A stretch of 64,000 nt of DNA, taken from Clostridiales bacterium UBA1390 (GTDB lineage Bacteria > Bacillota > Clostridia > Lachnospirales > Bianqueaceae). Below, one piece after another: positions 1 to 8,295 of the stretch (position 1 is the first letter of the stretch; each line of letters starts with the position of its first letter). The notes below the pieces were generated by a model. It saw nothing but the letters and a program-made list of their open reading frames with translations. It was not told where the DNA came from and did not search any database. The translations under genes and the position numbers were made by a program. Location of the stretch: the NCBI GenBank assembly GCA_002305315.1, contig DBQQ01000031.1:45222-109221 (forward strand), read 5' to 3'.

Positions 1-547
1 AGGGTATACCGAGGGTTATCTTCGTAAGTCTGTGGTGCGGGATCCGCTGGATCGGGTGAACACGGGAGATAATACGCCAGCCATCATCCATTATAAAATC
101 GTACCCGGCGATACGTTCCTCATCACCGTTGCTCCCAAAGGAATCGGCAGTGAAAACATGAGTCGTATTTTTATGCTCAAACCCTCTCAAGGCCTTGCTG
201 GAATTCGTCAGGCTGTTTTAGATACGGTTCTTTCTGCCGGCAGTAATGCCTGTCCGCCTCTTGTCATCGGCGTGGGCGTCGGAGGCAATTTTGAAAAATG
301 CGCGCAATTAGCAAAAGAAGCTTTATTGCGGCCTATTGGTCAGTATTCTCAGGACCCAGCCTGGGCACAGATCGAAAAAGATCTGCTTTTTGCTGTCAAC
401 GATCTGGGAATCGGGCCACAGGGCTTTGGCGGACGTACCACGGCACTCTGGCTGGCTGTGGAAACCTATCCTACCCATATCGGCGGTATGCCGGTGGCCG
501 TGAATATCAATTGCCACGTGGCTCGGCACGAATCCGCGTCATTATAA
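1..547 (+). CDS. Class I fumarate hydratase / tartrate dehydratase alpha subunit, C-terminal part
   Basis: The reading frame is open from the first base of the window, so the gene begins outside it; about 181 residues are visible. The start of the visible part reads GYTEGYLRKSVVRDPLDR, followed by NTGDNTPA, a stretch typical of the Fe-S dependent hydro-lyase alpha subunit. Family knowledge: alpha and beta subunits together bind a 4Fe-4S cluster and interconvert fumarate and malate (or act on tartrate). The cysteine context SAGSNACPP and the later NINCHVARH lie in this subunit. The beta subunit follows after 12 nt, so the two are one operon. Fumarase and L-tartrate dehydratase cannot be separated from this fragment; fumarase is the more common assignment in Clostridia. 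Confidence 0.93.
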   Translation, partial: GYTEGYLRKSVVRDPLDRVNTGDNTPAIIHYKIVPGDTFLITVAPKGIGSENMSRIFMLKPSQGLAGIRQAVLDTVLSAGSNACPPLVIGVGVGGNFEKCAQLAKEALLRPIGQYSQDPAWAQIEKDLLFAVNDLGIGPQGFGGRTTALWLAVETYPTHIGGMPVAVNINCHVARHESASL

Positions 548-559
548 GGAGGCCATCCC

Positions 560-1111
560 ATGAAACATATTACCACACCCTTTACCGAGTCGATCGTACG
601 AGATCTCACATCCGGTGATACGGTCCTGATCAGCGGGACGATCTATACCGCGCGGGACGCTGCGCATAAGCGTCTGTGCGAAGCCATTGCAGAAGGCCAG
701 CCTCTTCCCTTTGATCTCCAGGATGCCGTGATCTATTATGTGGGTCCTACCCCTCCTAAGCCGGGACAGGTTATCGGCGCCGCCGGTCCTACCACCAGCG
801 GCCGGATGGACGCCTATGCTCCCACACTCATGGAACATGGCCTGCGGGGCATGATCGGAAAAGGGGAACGTTCCCAGACCGTCATCGACAGTATAAAAGG
901 TCATACTGCCGTATATCTGGCTGCTACCGGCGGTGCGGGCGCACTTCTTTCTCACTGCATCCTGGAAAGTGAAACCATTGCCTATGAGGATCTGGGTACC
1001 GAAGCCATCCGTAAGCTCACTGTCAAGGACTTTCCTGCCACTGTCGTCATCGATTGCCAGGGAAATGATCTGTATCAGACAGCGCCTGCCGCATATCGCC
1101 GGAACGCATAG
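560..1111 (+). CDS. Class I fumarate hydratase / tartrate dehydratase beta subunit
   Basis: A 183-residue protein that matches the usual length of the separate beta subunit of Fe-S hydro-lyases. Recognisable segments are GDTVLISGTIYTARDAAHKR near residues 20-40, the core YYVGPTPPKPGQVIGAAGPT near residues 55-75 and SGRMDAYAP just after it, all typical of TtdB/FumB-type proteins. The start is ATG with AAGGAGG about 6 nt upstream. It follows the alpha subunit with a 12-nt gap and is followed by an intrinsic terminator, so the alpha-beta pair ends the operon. It works in the cytoplasm with the alpha subunit in fumarate hydration. Tartrate dehydratase is the alternative. Confidence 0.93.
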   Translation: MKHITTPFTESIVRDLTSGDTVLISGTIYTARDAAHKRLCEAIAEGQPLPFDLQDAVIYYVGPTPPKPGQVIGAAGPTTSGRMDAYAPTLMEHGLRGMIGKGERSQTVIDSIKGHTAVYLAATGGAGALLSHCILESETIAYEDLGTEAIRKLTVKDFPATVVIDCQGNDLYQTAPAAYRRNA

Positions 1112-1195
1112 TGTTCTCTACATGAATAGAATGCCCTGTTGCAAAACGCCTACGATGTCTCACCATTTGCACAGGCTGAAAGAGTACGACCTCCT

Positions 1196-1226
1196 AAGGA
1201 GTTCCGTAGATACACGGACTCCTTTT
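1196..1226 (+). terminator. Intrinsic terminator of the fumarase operon
   Basis: The sequence shows an imperfect hairpin, AAGGAGTTCCGT pairing with ACGGACTCCTT, followed directly by a T run. It lies 85 nt after the beta subunit stop. Confidence 0.8.
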
Positions 1227-1290
1227 TCTATTTCCAGGACGCTTAATCAGAGTATTACGATTTCACCACCCATGGCATGGAGCCTGGTAC

Positions 1291-1349
1291 ATTTTCTCAT
1301 TGGTCTGGCTTCAGAAATATTACATCGCTCAAGAAGCAATGAGAAATCC
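1291..1349. repeat. Short inverted-repeat element, copy 1
   Basis: TTTCTCATTG (1293-1302) and CAATGAGAAA (1337-1346) form 10-bp perfect inverted arms around a 34-nt loop. A related element with almost the same arm sequence lies at 11086-11141. Both sit in decayed intergenic DNA, which suggests a small mobile or REP-like element, or remnants of insertion sequence ends. Confidence 0.45.
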
Positions 1350-1434
1350 GGGGGTGCAATAATAAATCAAGACTGGACACGATGAAATAATCTATATATC
1401 ATGAAACAGCATTCCATGGACAGGAGGTTTACCA

Positions 1435-1530
1435 ATGAAGTATACTACGGAACAGCGCTTGGACATCGCCAAGCACGTATAGAATAGAAAACTCACGATT
1501 GAGAAAGCTGCGCCAAATCTGTCCATACAT
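1435..1530 (+). pseudogene. Transposase OrfA-like N-terminal remnant
   Basis: A strong ribosome-binding site (AGGAGG) precedes ATG at 1435. The translation starts MKYTTEQRLDIAKHV, then meets an in-frame TAG at 1480, then continues NRKLTIEKAAPNLS. This resembles the N-terminal helix-turn-helix region of IS3-type OrfA proteins. No matching continuation is visible after about 1530, so it is a truncated, stop-containing relic. The family assignment rests on about 30 residues. Confidence 0.45.
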
Positions 1531-1977
1531 CTTTGCTTCCTATCTCCCTACAGATTTCTTCCAGACCAAAATATGTTTTATGGTTTCTTTTGACAATGCT
1601 CCGCTTTGTTCCAGATCCTGTTTTTTCAAAAAGAAGCCATGGCTTCATCCATTTTACAACAGCCCCGTTTTCACTATGATGCCCCTTCCTTATCGTGTAA
1701 TTCCGAAACCTATGAAATACCCCATTGGCCAGGGTTCCTCATACGCTATAAAGTCATTAAATTGTAATAATACTTAATGATTCTGTTATTGTATTTTAGG
1801 CAGTTTCCGAATATACTGAAGCTAGAAGGAAACTCATCCAGGCATATGATTGTGGAGAGTTAAAAAATTTACCTTTATCTTCTACAATCGCCGTACATTT
1901 TCCTAGGTTTCCTTGAACCCGTCTTTCCGCGGATATTTACCGCATTTTGTACTCTCAGATTGATGGAGGTGTTGATC
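1531..1977. other. Gene-poor decayed stretch before the lipoprotein array
   Basis: No convincing gene is seen. A 42-codon open frame from ATG at 1639 to 1767 reads MASSILQQPRFHYDAPSL and then SETYEIPHWPGF. It weakly recalls the N-terminus of an AraC-type regulator, but it is too short to call. The final part, 1965-1970, is the GGAGGT ribosome-binding site of the first lipoprotein. No clear sigma-A promoter was recognised for the array. Confidence 0.3.
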
Positions 1978-2898
1978 ATGAGAAAAAGTTTATCTTTTAT
2001 CCTTTCGATTCTTCTCGTCCTGACCCTTTGCCTGAGTGGATGTAATCCCTCTGAACCAGAGGAACCCAGCGCCTCTCTCGAGGAAAGCTCTGTGCCAGAA
2101 AAGTCTTCTCAGCCGGAAGAGAGTTCCGTTCCTGAGGAATCTTCACAGCCTGAAGAGAGTTCTGTGCTTGAAGAGTCCTCTCTGCCGGAAGAAAGTTCCG
2201 TGCCTGATGAGTCCTCTCAACCGGAACAGAATTCTGTTCCTGAAGAGTCTTCTCTGCCGGAGGAGAGTTCCGTGCCGGAAGATCCTTCCCTCTCCGTAGA
2301 ACGTCCCGCCTCTCCTTCTGCTGGCGATACAGAAGAGATGCTTGCCGCTTTCCGTGATATTGTTGCCTCTCTTGAAGAAGAACATGGCAAGACAACCGGT
2401 AAGGCAGATGGTCTCTGCTTCGTCAAGCTCATCGATCTGGATCGTGATGGCGTGGATGAACTCTTCTGTGCTTGGGAGGTAGACCAATACTGTTCCTATA
2501 TGACCGAAATCTACCAATGGATTGATAATGAGGTTGTTTTACTTCATCAGGAGCCCAGTTATAATATTGGTACCAGTATCCAGCCTTGTGTATGTTTCTA
2601 CATCGGAGAAGATACGGTTTACATTCCATATGGCAGCGAGAATTATTATGAGTATAAATCTTTAATCAATCATAAGATTGAAACTGCTTTTACAACGTAT
2701 TATTCTCAGGGTTATCCACTTTCCCCTGATGCTGGCCCCCACGAAATCAATGGAACCCCTTATCTTACCTATGATGAATATGCGCAAGCCATAGATGATT
2801 TAATTGGGGACATGGAAAGAGTTTATTATGAATTTATCGATATTGATAACGAACTCTTTCCTGAAGAGCATCCTCCTGTCATCATTGAAGTATTCTGA
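1978..2898 (+). CDS. Array lipoprotein 1, PEESS-repeat linker and EF-hand-like domain
   Basis: A 306-residue predicted surface lipoprotein. The start at 1978 is chosen because GGAGGT sits 7 nt upstream and the signal peptide begins there; ATG codons at 1960 and 1963 would only add MMEVLI. Residues 1-22 are a lipoprotein signal with lipobox LCLSGC. A linker of about 11 hexapeptides (SQPEES, SVPEES and variants) follows. Then comes a conserved segment starting DTEEMLAAF with the calcium-loop-like motif DLDRDGVDE, and a C-terminal part rich in Tyr, Asp and Glu ending HPPVIIEVF. The DxDxDG loop suggests a calcium-stabilised fold; the function is unknown. The C-terminal part resembles copies 3 and 4 more than copy 2. 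Confidence 0.88.
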   Translation: MRKSLSFILSILLVLTLCLSGCNPSEPEEPSASLEESSVPEKSSQPEESSVPEESSQPEESSVLEESSLPEESSVPDESSQPEQNSVPEESSLPEESSVPEDPSLSVERPASPSAGDTEEMLAAFRDIVASLEEEHGKTTGKADGLCFVKLIDLDRDGVDELFCAWEVDQYCSYMTEIYQWIDNEVVLLHQEPSYNIGTSIQPCVCFYIGEDTVYIPYGSENYYEYKSLINHKIETAFTTYYSQGYPLSPDAGPHEINGTPYLTYDEYAQAIDDLIGDMERVYYEFIDIDNELFPEEHPPVIIEVF

Positions 2899-2924
2899 CA
2901 GAAATCACCAAGGAGGTGCTGATC

Positions 2925-3785
2925 ATGAGAAAAAGTTTTTCTCTTATCCTTTCGATTCTGCTCGTCCTGACCCTTTGCCTGGGTGGATGTAATCCCTCTG
3001 AACCAGAGGAACCCAGTGCCTCTCTCGAAGAAAGCTCTATACCTGAAGAGAGTTCTGTGCTTGAAGAGTCTTCTCTGCCGGAGGAAAGTTCCGTTCCGGA
3101 GGAATCTTCTCTGCCGGAGGAAAGCTCTGTTCCTGAGGAATCTTCGCAACCTGAAGAGAGTTCTGCGTCGGAAGAGTCCTCTCTGCCGGAGGAGAGTTCC
3201 ATGCCTGAAGATCCTTCCCTCTCCGTAGAGCGTCCCGCTTCTCCTTCTGCTGGCGATACAGAAGAGATGCTGGCCGCTTTCCGCGATGTTGTTGCCTCTC
3301 TTGAAGAAGAACATGGCAAGACAACCGGGAAGGCAGATGGTCTCTGCTTTGTCAAGCTCATCGATCTGGATCGTGATGGCGTGGATGAACTCTTCTGTGC
3401 TTGGGCTGTTATTCCCTCTATTCAATATCAAAATGTTATTTACCAATGGCAAGATGGTCAGCCTGTTCTTCTCCTTGAACGAACAGGATTTAACCAGGGA
3501 ACCGGTATACAGCCTAAAATCGTCTTCTATGTAGGAGACGACACCACGTATCTAAAATACGGTTCTGAAATGCAAGACGAATATCTTGCATTAATCGATC
3601 ATGAAATAACGACCGTTGCAACAACTTCTTACACATTTGGAGCAGAATCCCAACTTTTTAACGGTACTGCTTATTCTGATGAAGAATTCCGCGAAAAACT
3701 AGATACTTTCTTGAATGACACAGAGTGTATTACTTATGAATTTGATCCTTCGTCTCCAGCCTATGTTATGGTAGAGACTTTCTAG
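2925..3785 (+). CDS. Array lipoprotein 2
   Basis: 286 residues, the shortest member. ATG at 2925 has AGGAGG 8 nt upstream, in the same cassette as the other copies. The lipobox is LCLGGC. The linker holds about 10 hexapeptides. The core through DLDRDGVDELFCAW is nearly identical to copies 1, 3 and 4, but the following 110 residues differ: it continues AVIPSIQYQNVIYQW and ends YVMVETF, and it has the only diverged downstream spacer. The protein should be exported and anchored by the N-terminal cysteine. No catalytic motif is seen. Confidence 0.88.
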   Translation: MRKSFSLILSILLVLTLCLGGCNPSEPEEPSASLEESSIPEESSVLEESSLPEESSVPEESSLPEESSVPEESSQPEESSASEESSLPEESSMPEDPSLSVERPASPSAGDTEEMLAAFRDVVASLEEEHGKTTGKADGLCFVKLIDLDRDGVDELFCAWAVIPSIQYQNVIYQWQDGQPVLLLERTGFNQGTGIQPKIVFYVGDDTTYLKYGSEMQDEYLALIDHEITTVATTSYTFGAESQLFNGTAYSDEEFREKLDTFLNDTECITYEFDPSSPAYVMVETF

Positions 3786-3804
3786 AAAGCAGGAGGTGTT
3801 GATC

Positions 3805-4833
3805 ATGAGAAAAAGTTTGTCTCTTATCCTTTCGATTCTGCTCGTCCTGACCCTTTGCCTGGGTGGATGTAATCCCTCTGAACCAGAGGAACCCAGTGCC
3901 TCTCTCGGGGAAAGCTCTATTCCTGAAGAGAGTTCTGTGCCGGAAGAATCTTCTCAGCCAGAAGAAAGTTCCGTTCCCGAAGAGTCTTCGCAACCGGAGG
4001 AGAGTTCTGTTCCTGAGGAATCTTCTCTGCTGGAGGAAAGCTCTATTCCAGAAGAGTCCTCTCAACCGGAAGAAAGTTCTGTTCCTGAGGATTCTTCGCA
4101 ACCGGAAGAAAGTTCCGTTCCTGAAGATTCCTCTCAACCGGAAGAGTCTTCCGTTCCTGAGGATTCTTCTCTGCCGGAGGAAAGCTCTATTCCAGAAGAA
4201 TCCTCTCAGCCGGAGGAGAGTTCCGTGCCTGAAGATCCTTCCCGCTCCGTAGAGCGTCCCGCTTCTCCTTCTGCTGGCGACACAGAAGAGATGCTTGCCG
4301 CTTTCCGCGATATTGTTGCCTCTCTTGAAGAAGAACATGGCAAGACAACCGGGAAGGCAGATGGTCTCTGCTTTGTCAAACTCATCGATCTGGATCGTGA
4401 TGGTGTGGATGAACTCTTCTGTGCTTGGGAGGTTGCCCAGTACAACTTCTATATGACCGAAATCTACCAATGGATTGATAACGAGGCTGTTTTACTCCAC
4501 CAGGAAACCAGTTTTAATCAGGGTACCAGTGTTCAGCCTACTGTTCGCTTCTACATCGGGGATGATACGGTTTATATTCCATATGGTCATGAAAACTATT
4601 ATGAGTATAGAGCTTTGATTGATCATAAGGTCGAAACTTCTTTTACAGTGTTTTATTCTTTTGATTCCGACAATGCCCATGAGGTTAATGGCATTCCTTG
4701 TACTACATATGATGAATTTATGCAAGCCCTCGATGATATATTAGGTGATATGGAAGCGTTGAATTATCACTTCATCGATATTACCTATCCCTATGCTGAT
4801 GAGTTTCCTCCTGTCTTCATTGAAGTATTCTAA
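3805..4833 (+). CDS. Array lipoprotein 3
   Basis: 342 residues, start ATG at 3805 after AGGAGG. Lipobox LCLGGC, then about 18 hexapeptide units in which SQPEES and SVPEDS alternate as a 36-bp higher-order repeat. The core after the linker is nearly identical to copies 1, 2 and 4. The C-terminal domain (EVAQYNFYMTEIYQWIDN onward) is very close to copy 4 up to the region around residue 290, differs for about 40 residues, then is identical again at the end (YHFIDITYPYADEFPPVF). This block pattern points to gene conversion between copies 3 and 4. Confidence 0.88.
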   Translation: MRKSLSLILSILLVLTLCLGGCNPSEPEEPSASLGESSIPEESSVPEESSQPEESSVPEESSQPEESSVPEESSLLEESSIPEESSQPEESSVPEDSSQPEESSVPEDSSQPEESSVPEDSSLPEESSIPEESSQPEESSVPEDPSRSVERPASPSAGDTEEMLAAFRDIVASLEEEHGKTTGKADGLCFVKLIDLDRDGVDELFCAWEVAQYNFYMTEIYQWIDNEAVLLHQETSFNQGTSVQPTVRFYIGDDTVYIPYGHENYYEYRALIDHKVETSFTVFYSFDSDNAHEVNGIPCTTYDEFMQALDDILGDMEALNYHFIDITYPYADEFPPVFIEVF

Positions 4834-4859
4834 CAGAAATCACCAAGGAGGTGTTGATC

Positions 4860-5906
4860 ATGAGAAAAAGTTTATCTCTTATCCTTTCAATTCTGCTCGT
4901 CCTGACCCTTTGCCTGGGTGGATGTAATCCCTCTGAACCAGAGGAACCCAGTGCCTCTCTCGAGGAAAGCTCTATGTCAGAAAAGTCTTCTCAGCCGGAA
5001 GAAAGTCCCGTGCCGGAAGAGTCCTCTCAACCGGAGGAGAGTTCTGTGCTTGAAGAGTCCTCTCAACCGGAAGAAAGTTCTGTTCCGGAGGAATCTTCTC
5101 TACCAGAGGAGAGTTCCGTTCCTGAAGATTCCTCTCAACCGGAAGAGTCTTCCGTTCCGGAGGAATCTTCTCTGCCGGAGGAAAGCTCTGTTCCTGAGGA
5201 ATCTTCTCTGCCGGAGGAAAGCTCTGTTCCTGAGGAATCTTCGCAACCTGAAGAGAGTTCTGCGTCGGAAGAGTCCTCTCAGCCGGAGGAAAGTTCTGTT
5301 CCCGAAGATCCTTCCCTCTCCGTAGAACGTCCCGCCTCTCCTTCTGCTGGCGATACAGAAGAGATGCTTGCCGCTTTCCGCGATGTCGTTGCCTCTCTTG
5401 AAGAAGAACATGGCAAGACAACCGGGAAGGCAGATGGTCTCTGTTTCGTCAAGCTCATCGATCTGGATCGTGATGGTGTGGATGAACTCTTCTGTGCTTG
5501 GGAGGTTGCCCAGTACAACTTCTATATGACCGAAATCTACCAATGGATTGATAACGAGGCTGTTTTGCTTCACCAGGAAACCGGTTTTAATTATGGTACC
5601 AGTGTTCAGCCTACTGTTCGCTTCTACATCGGGGATGATACCGTTTATATTCCATACGGTCATGCCAACTATTATGAATATAGATCTTTAGTCAATCATA
5701 AGATCGAAACTGCTTTTACCTTATATCAACCTTATGATCCGGATCAATTAAATGAGATCAACGGTGTCCCCTATTCTACCTTCGATGAATATACACAGGC
5801 TCTAGAAAATCTATTAGATGATATGGAAGAAGTAAATTATCACTTCATCGATATCACCTATCCCTATGCTGATGAGTTTCCTCCTGTCTTCATTGAAGTA
5901 TTCTGA
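4860..5906 (+). CDS. Array lipoprotein 4
   Basis: 348 residues, the longest member, with about 19 hexapeptide units. ATG at 4860 follows the AGGAGG cassette. Signal peptide and lipobox are identical to copies 2 and 3. The C-terminal domain is a sister of copy 3, diverging mainly between LYQPYDPDQLNEINGVPYST and the shared terminal segment. The stop and following spacer are the same as those after copy 3, so copy 5 is preceded by the same sequence as copy 4. Confidence 0.88.
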   Translation: MRKSLSLILSILLVLTLCLGGCNPSEPEEPSASLEESSMSEKSSQPEESPVPEESSQPEESSVLEESSQPEESSVPEESSLPEESSVPEDSSQPEESSVPEESSLPEESSVPEESSLPEESSVPEESSQPEESSASEESSQPEESSVPEDPSLSVERPASPSAGDTEEMLAAFRDVVASLEEEHGKTTGKADGLCFVKLIDLDRDGVDELFCAWEVAQYNFYMTEIYQWIDNEAVLLHQETGFNYGTSVQPTVRFYIGDDTVYIPYGHANYYEYRSLVNHKIETAFTLYQPYDPDQLNEINGVPYSTFDEYTQALENLLDDMEEVNYHFIDITYPYADEFPPVFIEVF

Positions 5907-5932
5907 CAGAAATCACCAAGGAGGTGTTGATC

Positions 5933-6895
5933 ATGAGAAAAAGTGTATCTTTCATCCTTTCGATTCTACTTGTCCTGACCCTTTGCCTGGGTGGATGTAA
6001 TCCCTCTGAACCAGAGAAACCCAGTGCCTCTCTCGAGGAAAGCTCTGTGCCAGAAAAGTCTTCTCAGCCGGAAGAGAGTTCCGTGCCGGAGGAATCTTCT
6101 CTGGTTGATGAAAGTTCCATTCCAGAAGAGTCTTCACAACCTGAAGAGAGTTCTGTTCCGGAAGAGTCCTCTCAACCGGAGGAGAGCTCTGTACCAGAAG
6201 AGTCCTCTCAGCCGGAAGAAAGTTTTGTGCCTGATAAGTCTTCTCAACCGGAAGAGAGTTCTGCGTCCGAGGAATCTGCGCCTGAGGAATCCCTAGAAAC
6301 AATAGAAGGCGTCTACCTTGAAATCATTAATGACTTGATTCATGAATATGGAGAGGGTACAATTGCAAGTCAGTCTGATCCATATCCTCAAGAAGCTCTT
6401 GTTGGCCTTGTTGTTGCAAAGCTGATTGATTTTGATCAAGATGGACAACCAGAATTGTTCTGCAGTTATAGAAGTATGGACGATGCCTTTGCCCCCATTG
6501 CTCACCAAACAGTTTATGGAGTAAAAAATGGTTCTGTCCAAATCCTGTTTCACGAAGATGCTGGTTCTAAAGGAGGCGCGAATCCAGGCTCTACCATTCA
6601 AATTCACAACGATGGTACTCCTTACATTTTTCGTTATGATGGATCCGTCGTCGATTATCTAACCCTGCAGGATGATGAATTTATCTTGGCTCATCAGATA
6701 AATTATGACTCCTCTTCTTGGGATGACTCGCAGATGACATCTCAAGAACTCTCTGAATATCTCAATGAATTTTGGATGGATGCCTCCACTCCTGTTTCTG
6801 TATGGTATCTGAATCCTGATGCTACAGACTTCTCTCAGATACTTCTAGATACGCAAGCTACTATACAATCCCTGCAGAAAATGGCAAATGCGTAA
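5933..6895 (+). CDS. Array lipoprotein 5, divergent C-terminal domain
   Basis: 320 residues, ATG at 5933 in the same ribosome-binding cassette. The signal peptide (lipobox LCLGGC) and the start of the linker belong to the family; the linker has 13-14 units and ends SASEESAPEES. The globular part is different from copies 1-4: it starts LETIEGVYLEIINDL and keeps only the motif KLIDFDQDGQPELFC, equivalent to the DLDRDG loop. The rest (HEDAGSKGGANPGSTIQI and on) is unlike the others. It looks like a distant homologue that has received the shared N-terminal half. A bidirectional terminator follows. Confidence 0.87.
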   Translation: MRKSVSFILSILLVLTLCLGGCNPSEPEKPSASLEESSVPEKSSQPEESSVPEESSLVDESSIPEESSQPEESSVPEESSQPEESSVPEESSQPEESFVPDKSSQPEESSASEESAPEESLETIEGVYLEIINDLIHEYGEGTIASQSDPYPQEALVGLVVAKLIDFDQDGQPELFCSYRSMDDAFAPIAHQTVYGVKNGSVQILFHEDAGSKGGANPGSTIQIHNDGTPYIFRYDGSVVDYLTLQDDEFILAHQINYDSSSWDDSQMTSQELSEYLNEFWMDASTPVSVWYLNPDATDFSQILLDTQATIQSLQKMANA

Positions 6896-6911
6896 TATGG
6901 TGTTTTATGGA

Positions 6912-6943
6912 AAACAGGTGGTTTTGCAAAAACCACCTGTTTG
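6912..6943. terminator. Bidirectional terminator between lipoprotein array and endolysin
   Basis: AAACAGGTGGTTTT and AAAACCACCTGTTT form a long stem with a tiny loop, with A/T runs on both sides. It separates the convergent lipoprotein array and lysis cassette. Confidence 0.85.
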
Positions 6944-6958
6944 TTTATAACGTTCCTT

Positions 6959-8266
6959 TTAAGCAACCTGCAGCATGTCTTTCCAGGTTGCAATACCAAT
7001 AATTCCATCGGCTACCAAGCCATGATCCTGCTGATACTGAATCGTTGCATTGACACTTTCTGTCCAGAAATCTCCATCAATACCGGAGTTAGGCAGAGAA
7101 TATCCATACGCTACCAGCATGGTCTGTGCAAATGTTGCCAAGGGTCCCATTGTCCCTTTTTCGACCTCTGCGTATACCGCTACAGATGCTGTTTCATTAC
7201 CCCAGATGCCATCTACCGTAATCTGGGCTACTCCTGCGTCGCAGACAGCCTGCTGAAACATTCGAATATAATCCCGACGTCCGGATACTGGAATCTTAAT
7301 TTCCTGTCCAACATAGATTGTATCTGGATCCGAGATGCTATTAAATGCCGCGACTTCTGCGACTGTCAGGCCATAGGACACTGCGATCCTTCCCAATGAA
7401 TCCCCACTTTTTACAGTATACGTGGTATAACTCTGACTGCTTCCTGTGGGAATATAAAGGACTTGCCCTACATAAATCAGATTTACATCACTGATTCCAT
7501 TGTAATCAGCAATAGCCTGCGCCGTTGTACCATATCTGGCCGCAATATCATTCAGTGTATCTCCTTCCTGGACGATATAAGTGATCACATCGGGATCCTC
7601 AGGCTCTTCTGGCTCCGTTACTTCTGTATTAGGGATGTAGAAAACATCACCTGTTTGAATGTCATTAGGATCACTAATTTGATTCTGATTTATAATCCAC
7701 TCCACTGGTACATCATACTTCGCGGCAATTCCATTAAGTGTATCAGAGGATTCTACCATATGCCAGGTTCCGTGCTCATCTGAATCAAATAAAGGGTAAC
7801 CATAGCCAGAAATATCCGTACTATTAATATCATGTTTTCTAGCTTTTACACTACTAGTCCAATTTCCCTCAATTGTATATACGTACCCAGCTCGTATAGC
7901 AATCACAATTCCCGTATGATCTACTCCAAATACAACTTGTGCTCCTACTTTTGGAGTTGAACCCCATCTTCCATTTCGACTATACAATCTCTCAAGATAG
8001 GCACATCCTGCCCGTAAAGAAGAGTAGGGATCTTGATTGAACAACATCTGCACCGCTTTGTTAAAACCAAATGTCTTTACGTAACACCAGTCATGAAAAA
8101 TTGTACACCAATCCGCACCATTCTTTTTCGTATTGAACCATTCTGTCCATCCCGGTTTGGTATCAAAGTCATTTGCATATTTATTCCATCGTCCGGTACT
8201 CGTTGAACTTTCAGTATATCCAAGTTCTCCAACTGCTGTCTGAATCAGTCTATCAATTTGTGTCAT
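6959..8266 (-). CDS. Phage-type endolysin: CHAP-like amidase, three LysM, peptidoglycan-binding C-terminus
   Basis: 435 residues if started at 8266, where MTQIDRLIQTAVGELGY begins after GGAGAA; the longer upstream frame is not needed. Residues 1-160 form a CHAP-like cysteine peptidase or amidase domain with likely catalytic Cys54 (ADWC) and His117 (VDHTG). Three LysM repeats follow near residues 168-330, each ending in a YIP or KIP motif, then a C-terminal region with two peptidoglycan-binding type 1 motifs (VDGIWGNET, DGIIGIATW). There is no signal peptide, so export should depend on the holin encoded just upstream. Family knowledge: this architecture is typical of clostridial prophage lysins. 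The gene is the last of a lysis operon. Confidence 0.9.
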   Translation of the reverse strand: MTQIDRLIQTAVGELGYTESSTSTGRWNKYANDFDTKPGWTEWFNTKKNGADWCTIFHDWCYVKTFGFNKAVQMLFNQDPYSSLRAGCAYLERLYSRNGRWGSTPKVGAQVVFGVDHTGIVIAIRAGYVYTIEGNWTSSVKARKHDINSTDISGYGYPLFDSDEHGTWHMVESSDTLNGIAAKYDVPVEWIINQNQISDPNDIQTGDVFYIPNTEVTEPEEPEDPDVITYIVQEGDTLNDIAARYGTTAQAIADYNGISDVNLIYVGQVLYIPTGSSQSYTTYTVKSGDSLGRIAVSYGLTVAEVAAFNSISDPDTIYVGQEIKIPVSGRRDYIRMFQQAVCDAGVAQITVDGIWGNETASVAVYAEVEKGTMGPLATFAQTMLVAYGYSLPNSGIDGDFWTESVNATIQYQQDHGLVADGIIGIATWKDMLQVA

Positions 8267-8295
8267 ATTCTTTATTCTCCTTTTCTCATCATATT

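Larger units (their letters stand above)
1978..6895 (+). repeat. Five tandem paralogous lipoprotein genes (array)
   Basis: Five genes in the same orientation share a near-identical signal peptide and an 18-bp minisatellite coding for S-x-P-E-E-S hexapeptides. Copies 1-4 also share a near-identical core ending at ELFCAW, after which the C-terminal parts diverge. The joins after copies 1, 3 and 4 are almost the same: the stop, then GACAGAAATCACCAAGGAGG, then a short spacer and ATG. The join after copy 2 has a different spacer but the same ribosome-binding site. This is the pattern left by repeated unequal recombination. Confidence 0.9.

Noticed and set aside
505..525. CCACGTGG core as a third parS site near 515
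   Set aside because: Only the central 8 bp match; the flanks do not form TGTTnCACGTGnAACA.
1499..1777. A 92-codon plus-strand open frame in the decayed region
   Set aside because: No ribosome-binding site and no recognisable sequence; it is out of frame with the transposase-like remnant that begins at 1435.
2036..2299. Plus-strand second-frame open frames in the linkers (Arg/Leu-rich translations)
   Set aside because: Same low-complexity effect; the first frame has lipobox, start site and conserved core.
3766..4470. Long minus-strand open frames opposite the lipoprotein array (up to 234 codons), and similar ones at 2826-3452 and 5100-5663
   Set aside because: They arise because the 18-bp repeat leaves other frames free of stops. 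They have Arg/Leu-rich repeat translations, no ribosome-binding sites, and lie opposite genes with clear signal peptides.
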